From NCBI RefSeq assembly GCF_028713515.1, contig NZ_JAQTOD010000004.1, positions 162,485 through 226,484 on the forward strand: a stretch of 64,000 nucleotides of DNA, written 5' to 3'. This stretch comes from Sulfurimonas sp. (GTDB taxonomy: Bacteria > Campylobacterota > Campylobacteria > Campylobacterales > Sulfurimonadaceae). A model generated the notes under the pieces. That model ran no database searches. It was not told the DNA's origin and was given only the letters and a program-made list of their open reading frames with translations. A program made the translations under genes and the position numbers. Below, in pieces: positions 33,401 to 42,400 of this stretch (position 1 is the stretch's first letter; every line of letters begins with the position of its first letter).

Positions 33401-36400
33401 CCAAGATACACTTATCGGCGATAGCAATGACAATATACTAGATGGTAGAGATCAAAATGACACACTAAATGGTATGGGTGGAAACGATACTCTTCTTGGT
33501 GGAAGCGGTAATGATACTCTGATTGGTGGAAGCGGTGCCGACACCCTAGATGGTGGTACCGGACAAGATATGGCTGATTACTCAGCATCAAATTCAGTTA
33601 TTGTTAATCTAGCAACAGGTCTAGCTAGTGATGGTTTTGGTTCAACAGATACACTTATTTCTATAGAGATTGTTAAGGGCTCACTGTTTAATGACCAGAT
33701 GAGTGGATCAACTGCTTCAGACACACTAATAGGAAGCGGTGGGAATGATACTTTTTTTGCTAGTTTAGGAAGTGATATCTACTATGGAAGTAATTTTGGA
33801 ATAATGAGTGATGCTAATAGCGATCGAGTTGATTATTCTGTTGCTTTAGCTGGAGTTGACAATATTTTTGCAGACCTCTCAACAAACTCTGTCTATTTAA
33901 GAGCTGGCGCAGTAACACTCTCTACTGATGCGCTTTATAGTATCGAAGAGATATATGGAACGACAGGTAACGACACTATGATTGGTGGAAGTGGCGCTTC
34001 TAACACCCTCTACGGTGGCGATGGTAACGATACTTTAACTGGAAATATAGATGGTGATGTGCTAGATGGCGCTAGTGGTATCAATCTAGCTGATTACTCC
34101 GCGCGGACTCAAAATCTAACAGCAGATCTCTCTTTGTCTTCAAAAAATATTTTTATTACAGGAACAATACCTTCGATTACCAACTCAGATACGCTAGCCA
34201 ATCTGCAAAATCTTACTACTGGTAGCGGAAATGATAAGCTTACAGGAAATAGTGCTGATAATATCTTGATAGGTGGTGCAGGAGATGACACTTTTGTTGG
34301 CGGTGCAGGAGATGACACTTTTATTGGCGGCACAAGTACTATTAGCGATAGTGGAAACGATACAGCAAATTATAGTGGTGCCCTTTTTGGTATTGATGCT
34401 AATTTAGCAACTGGAACTGTTGTTGGAAATGCAGCAACAGAGGGAACTGACACTCTTTATGGGATAGAAAATATTATTGGTTCAGCTCTAGATGACACTC
34501 TGCGCGGTAAGATAGGTGTCGTAAATACACTTAGTGCTGGAGGCGGAAACGACACAATTTATGCTAATCTTGATGGAGATTATGTTGATGGTGGAACTGG
34601 GATAAATAGAGCTGATTACTCAAGTGAGGGCTCTAGTATTTCTGTTAATTTAAATAGTGCAAAAGCAAACTACACCGCTACACCTCTGGTTTATGACACA
34701 CTTGTTAATATTCAAAATGCTACGGCTGGTAGCGCGGATGATACACTAATTGGTAAAACTGGTACTATAAACACTCTTCAAGGTGGCGCAGGTAATGACC
34801 TCTTGACTGGTAACTTAGATGGAGATCTGCTTGATGGTCAAGCAAATGCCGATACGGCTGATTATAGCTCCTCGGTCATAGCTTTAACTGTAGATATGGG
34901 AGCACAGTCGATAGCGCAAACTGGAAGTTCTACAGCAAAAGATTACTTCTCAAATATTGAAAAATTACAAACTGGATCTGGTTCAGATACTTTTACTATA
35001 AATACAGTTTTTGATACAGCTTCATACACTCTTGATGGTGGTGCTGGTATTGATGTCCTTGATTATGGCGCTATTTCTGAATCGATAAATGTCTCACTAA
35101 ACGGTGCTACATATACAAATGTTATAGTTGGAGCAACGGGCCTTCATGATGAGGTGATACGAAATATTGAGGATATCAAAGGCTCTAAGGGTAATGACAG
35201 CATTGCTGGTGATGCGTTAAATAATAAACTATACGGAAATGAAGGTAATGACACACTAGATGGTGGCGCTGGAAGCGATGTGATTTATGGTGGCGTTGAT
35301 AATGATTTGATTGTAGGGAGCATAGATGGCGCTTCTGACTTTTATTATGGTGATAGTGGCATTGATACTATTGATTATAAAGCTGTAGCTGCCAACATTA
35401 CTCTAACAGCAGGTACAACAGTTGTTGATAGTAGTGCTACCATAGGTACAGATATCCTAAACGGTATTGAAATTTTTGATTCTGGTAGTGGCGATGATAT
35501 ACTAACCGCGGGTACAGCGGATATGAGTATCTATGGAAATCTTGGTGTTGATAAGATTAGTGGTGGCAGCGGAGCTGATCTCTTATATGGTGACAATATT
35601 GGAAACACGCATACAACTTTTGATGGTTCAAACACTATAGCCGGTGGAGCAGGGAATGACACTATCTATGCTGGTGATAGTGGCGACATCATGCGTGGTG
35701 ATGCAGGCAACGATACAATATTTGGTGGTGCAGGAGTTGACATTCTCGATTATGTAACTAACAATATTGCTATCGCAGCTCTACTAAACAGTGGCATTAT
35801 CAATGGTGATGGCTCTGATATTGTCGATACTGCTGCGATTGAAATATTGCGTAGTGGAGCTGGTGCTGATGTTATCAGCGGTGCCGATGCTGGAGTGTTA
35901 GCAACAATCTATGTTGGAAGCGGTAATGATATCATCAACGGTGGTGCTCTGGCTGAAAAGCTCTACGGTGAAGCGGGAAATGACACCATTCGAGGCGGCG
36001 GCGGCATTGATACAGTATATGGTGGGGTTGGTAATGATTTAATCTACGGCAACATCGACGGCGATACAATTTACGGTGATAATGGAGCCGGAAATGTTGT
36101 GGGAACCAGTGATACCCTTGATTTTTCTGACATAACCTCTGCGACAAATCTTGTTATAGATATGAGCGCTCAATCCACAACAGGTGCAACTGTAAACACA
36201 AATGCAAGCATATTCTTTGAGATAGAGAATGTTACTGGTGGAGCAGGAGATGACACTCTATATGGAGATAGTAGCGCCAATACTTTAAGGGGCGGTGCTG
36301 GAACAGACACTATTTTTACCTCAGCAGGAGTTGATTATATTGATGGTGGCAGTGGCATCGACAGTGTAGATTTTAGTGCCATTACAACAGCATCTATCAA

Positions 36401-39400
36401 CATAAACTTATCAACTCTTAAGATTATAGATGATGGCTATGGCAATATTGAGACTATACAAAATGTTGAAAATATTAATGGTGGTAATTTTGCAACGGGA
36501 GATACTCTTTATGGTGATGGACTCTCAAATATTATATACGGAAATCTAGGAGCTGATACGATTTCTGGCAATGACGGCAATGATCTTTTGTACGGAGACA
36601 ATGCAACTAACTCCAATGGCGCTAGTGATGGAAAAAATAGCATTGATGGTGGATCAGGTAATGATACACTATATGCTGGAGATGCTGGAGACCTCCTTCT
36701 TGGCGGTATCGGAGATGATACGCTTTATGGAGCTGCTGGTGCCGATACTCTTGTTGGTGGTTTAGGTAATGATACTCTTAATGGTAGTGGTGGAATTGAT
36801 ATAGCTGATTATCGAGCTGCTACTGCTAAAGTTGTTATCGCTTCGGTTTCAGCTAATCCAAACGATATCACCGACCTAACCACTGGTCTTTTAAGTGGTG
36901 TAGAGGGGACAGATATTATTACTAATAGTGTTGAGATAATCTATGGAAGCTCAGGCTATGGCGATACTATTAGTGGTAATGCAAACAACAACTCTTTATA
37001 TGGTTGGGGAGGCAATGACATACTCTCTGGCGGGCTTGGAGATGATGTTATCTATGGTGGAGCCGGTGATGATACTGTAGCTGGTAATGAGGGAGATGAT
37101 ACCCTTGTTGGTGGAGATGTTATTGGCACACTCTCTGGATGGGATACAGTTGATTACTCGGCAGATACGGCAGGAATTACAATTAACCTAACCGCAGGAA
37201 CCGCAACCGGTACTTCATCTGGAGCCGACACGCTTAGCGGATTTTCCAAGGTTTTAGGCTCTAGCTTTGCCGATACTATTGCTGGAAATGTAGGTGCTGA
37301 TGATCTTCGTGGAAATGGTGGTGATGACTGGTTTACAATGAGCGCAGGGAATGACACGATTTATGGAGGAACAACATCTGAAACTATCGGGGATACTGTT
37401 GATTTTATCAGCGCTACTACCGCAGGTGTTATCGCTAATCTTGCAACCAATAATGCCAGTGGTACGGACTTTGGTACAAATGTTATCTATGAGATAGAAA
37501 ATGTATCAGGCTCCAATTTTAACGATACTATCACGGGTGATGTCAATGCAAATACACTTATTGGCAGAGCATTAAATGACACTATCTTGGCTGGTTTAGG
37601 GAACGATATAATTTATGGAGATGATAACAGTGGCGCATCTGTCGATGGAGTTGAGACTGGAAATGATTCTTTATATGGACAAGACGGAAATGATACGATA
37701 TATAGTGGACTCGGAAATGATAGCTTGTGGGGTGGTAACGGTAACGATATCCTCTATGGCGGTAGTGGTGATGACTACTTAAACGGTCAAAGTGGAATCA
37801 ATATCCTATATGGAAACGACGGCAATGACACTTTTGAACTTTCTGATTCCACTGCAACCAATACGATAATAGGTGGTGCCGGTACAGATATTATCTCTTT
37901 TTACTATGCAGGCTCAGCCGTTACAGTAAACCTAGGTACGCTATCGTCAAATCAAGCAACAGGCGGTGCCGGAGCTGTTAATTTTACAGAAGCGCTTGAA
38001 AATGTATCAGGCAGTGGATACAACGATGTTATTACCGGAAATGCATTGGCTAATGTTATCTCGGCTAATAATGGAAATGATACGGTTTATGGTAGTGGTG
38101 GTATTGATATCATCTACGGTGGCGCAGGAGCTGATAAACTATATGGAGATATTGCCGCTCCTATTATATCTGATGGTGGAAACACAATTTATGGCGGAGA
38201 GGGTAACGATACTATTTACGGTGGACTCGGCAATGACACTATTTTTGGAGATGATGGCGGAAGTTATGCTGTAGCTTGTGATGACACTATAGTGGCAATT
38301 AGTGGCAGTGATGGCGGTGATGTGATTGATGGTGGACAAGGAACCGATACGGCTGATTATACAGCGGTTGCCAATGCTATCAATGTTACATTAAATGGAG
38401 CTATTGTTGCAACAGTCAATGTTGTGGGTGGCGATAATGATACTGTTGTTAGAATAGAAAATTTTATTGGTGGTAGTGGCAATGATACAATCACTGGCGA
38501 TAATGGTGCCAATTATCTTAATGGTGGATTGGGTAACGATACTATTATAGGCGGCGGCGGCAATGATATCTTAACTGATTCTAGCGGAACTAATACTTTT
38601 GCAGGTGGAGCAGGAAACGACACAATCACAGGAACGGGAGCTACTGCTAGTTGGCTTGATTATTTTATTGATGGGATAAACGAAGGCGCTTCCACTAACC
38701 TAAGCACTACAACTTCTCAGGTTATCTCTGCATCTAGAGGTAGTGATGTTATTGTTGGAGTAAATAACATCACAGGATCAGCTTACAACGATAATTTCTA
38801 TGGTAATTCAAGTGTCAATACTATAAACGGCGGTGCTGGAGATGACACTATAGAGGGGTATGGCGGCAATGATATTTTAGATGGTGGATCCAATAGTGCC
38901 GTAGGGGATACTGTAAGTTATCAGTTGGAAAATAAAATTAATGTTACTCTTGCTGATGGAGGAGTTGCTACAACTGTTCAGGTTTGGAATGGCTCAAACT
39001 GGACTACAGAAAATGATACTATCAGTAATTTTGAAAATATTATGGGCTCAAATAGTGCAAACTCTAGTTTAAATTCAGACACAATCGCAGGCAATAGTTC
39101 TGGTAATACCATTTTAGGTTATGTTGGTGATGACTCTCTGTTTGGTGGTGGCGGCAATGACTATATTGATGGTGGTTCCGATAATGATATCATCGCAGGT
39201 GGAGCTGGGATTGACATAATTTATGGTGGTAATGGAAACGATATTATTAGAGGTGGAGGCACTGCATATAATAATGGCAGTGCTGATAGTTCTTCAGACA
39301 CTCTTTATGGTAATGCAGGAAATGATACACTTTATGGGATATTAGATGGAGATACTCTCTATGGTGGTGATAATGCTACTGCATTTAATGGAAGTGATGT

Positions 39401-42400
39401 CATCAACTATAGTGAACTTGTAGCCGGAAAAGCTGTTTATGTGGACATTAACGCAACTGCTGGATCATCACTAGCCCAGTTAGTTGGAACACCATTAGTA
39501 ACAGATACTATCTATGGTTTTAATAGTGTTGTTGGAAGTGATGGAAATGACACAATTGTTGGAAATATAAACTCAAACTTGATTTCTGCGGGCGTTGGTA
39601 ATGATGCTATCTACTTCAGCTCGATAGCTGCTATCTCTTCGGTGGTTAATGCAGGGAGTGATAATATAGATATGGGAAGTGGCGATGACACCCTTTATAC
39701 CTTTATTTCAGAATTGACAAGTGGCGACATTATTAACGGAAATAGTGGCAACGACACAATAGTTTTTCGAGATGGTGGCACAATTAGTGATACCACAAAA
39801 TTTTCAAATGTATCCAATGTGGAGTATGTGCAGTTTGCTGATGTTGCCAATACTATTAGTTTAGATACAACAAAATTAAATGATGTGACACTCTTGGGTG
39901 GTTCACTTAATGACACTTTTAACTACGCTATGGCAAATTTTGATAACCATGATATTATAAATGGTGGAGCAGGAACCAATAAGATAGCCTTTACTACTGC
40001 TGGAACACTAACTGACTTGATGTTAAGTTCCATATCCAATATACAAAACATACAGCTTGCAAACGGTATAAACAGCGTAGCTGTTGATGTAAGTAGTGTT
40101 GGCGGCGGATTGGCTACGCTATACGCTAGCACAAGCGGAGGAACAAACACCTATAACTACTCTCTTTCAAATCTAACAAGTGCTGATAAAATCGTTGGTG
40201 GCGGTGCTAGCACTACGGATATTGTTCAGTTTTTAGATGCCGGAACTGTCGCAGATGACACTAGATTTAGTGGTCTCTCTCTTATTGATCAAATCAGGCT
40301 GGCTAACGGTACTAATAGTTTCAATATTGGAGCTACAAATGAAGTTAATCTCAGCAATGTAAGCATCATGGGTGGGGCGGGTATTGATACATTTGTTTAC
40401 GCCTCGGCCGCCTTGGTTGATGGTACAGCGAATGCAAAACTAATTGGTTCTGGCGGTAATGATATTTTAAAAATTACTGGAGCTAGTGCCATTGTTGACG
40501 CCAATCTTGCTGGATTTATCGGTATCTCTACTCTTGATTTGAACGCTTATACTAACTCTATTACTCTTGGGCTAAATGCGACTGCAATGGGGCTAACAAC
40601 AATTGATGCTTCAAGTAATGCGACTGCAATCTCAATAAACGCTTCAGCCATGACAACAGCGGTGACAATCAATGCTGAAAATGTGGTTGGCGGTATTTAT
40701 CTAGGTGGTACATCAGCTGGAGATATTTTAAATATAAACAGTGTCCTAAATGGTCAAAATGCCTCAAGTATAACGGCGATTGAGACAATTAATATTAACG
40801 CAAACACAACTTTCACAGGAGATTTGACCGGTGTAACTGCTCTAAATATTGCAGCTGCCAAAACAGTTACTCTTGATGCAAGCGCAATTACTGGTGATAC
40901 AGCAAGTGTTGCTAATAATGGGATTATGATTGTTAACAATGCTGTTACGGGAAGTACTTATAGTGGATTGACCTATAGTGGAGCTGGGGTACTGCAAGTA
41001 AATGGCAGTGGCGGTAATGATATATTAAATTTCAATGCAAATGTAACAAGTTACACGGGAACCATTACGCTAAATGGTGGTGCAGGAGATGATACAATCA
41101 CTGGAACTGCTAAAAACGACACTATATTTGGTGGAGCAGGAAATGATACACTAACAGGTGGAGCAGGATCAGACTATCTTGATGGTGGTGCTGATGATGA
41201 TACATATCGTTTTACGGCAGTTGCAGATATATCAGCAGATACAATTAATGATACCGGTGGTGGTACGGATGTTATCTTTATGGATGCTGCACTTAATTTT
41301 GACCTCTCTGGCATAGCTGTTACAGGAGTTGAGGGTCTCAAATTTTATCAAGGTGCAACAGCACAAACGCTTACTATTTCAAAAGCTCAAGCAGCTCTCT
41401 ATACTGATTTTATCGGCTCGGCAAGTGCAATCAACACACTCATAGCAACAGGGGTTACAACCAGCCTTGATATGGATACTTCAAAAAATTATACTAATGT
41501 TGACAAAGTAGTTATTAATGCATCTACAAGTTCTGCTGGTATTACTCTAAAGGGTGCAAGCGGTGTATCAAACAGTATTACCGGCGGAACTGGAAATGAC
41601 ACTATTGTAGCTGGTACACAAGCTGACACGCTTCTTGGTGGCTCTGGCAATGATACCTACCAGATTATAAGTACAAATCTAACAAGTGCTGATATCGTTA
41701 CTGACTCTAGCGGAACTGCCGATGTTTTACAGATTATAGATGCCGGCGCAACGATTATCGATGTACAACTAACCAATGTTACTGGAGTTGAAATTTTAAA
41801 ACTAGGCGCAGGTTCAACAGCTACTCTTGGCGCAGAAGCAAATAATGGTGGCACTGGATTTAAGGGTGTAGATTTGTCTGCTGGTGGTACAAATGTTATA
41901 AATAATAGCACAATTACAAATATCACGCTCACTGGTGGAGCAGGAAATGATACGCTAAATATTAGTGGTGGCGTGGCAATTGATGCATCAAAAATTACCA
42001 ATACCGAAGAGCTAAATATTACCTCAGGAGCAAGCGCTATCAGTAGTACTTTTGGCGGAACAGCTCCAGTTGTTACAATTAGCAGTGGCGCAACATTGAG
42101 TAGCACAAACTCCGCAACTATATCTGGTAAAACAGTCAATATCAACGGAACGCTAACTTCAACCGCCATAAATGCTACTGATTTATCACATGTAAGTTTA
42201 AATAGCGGTGCTACAGCCAATCTTACTCTTTCGGCAGGAGGAGTTTTGGATGTTAGCGTTGCTGGTTTTACTAAAGATAACGGTGGTGTACTCAAAATAA
42301 ATGGCAATACCGGAGCAGAAACCATTACGATTGACTCTGCAAAATTTGGCACAAATGTAGGAGATGCAATCGCTGATGGTGGTGGAACAGATACTCTGAT

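Noticed and set aside
31740..41660. Regularly spaced short repeats considered as a CRISPR array or satellite DNA
   Set aside because: The repeats are in-frame GGxGxDxLx codons with variable wording and no constant spacer length; they are protein repeats.
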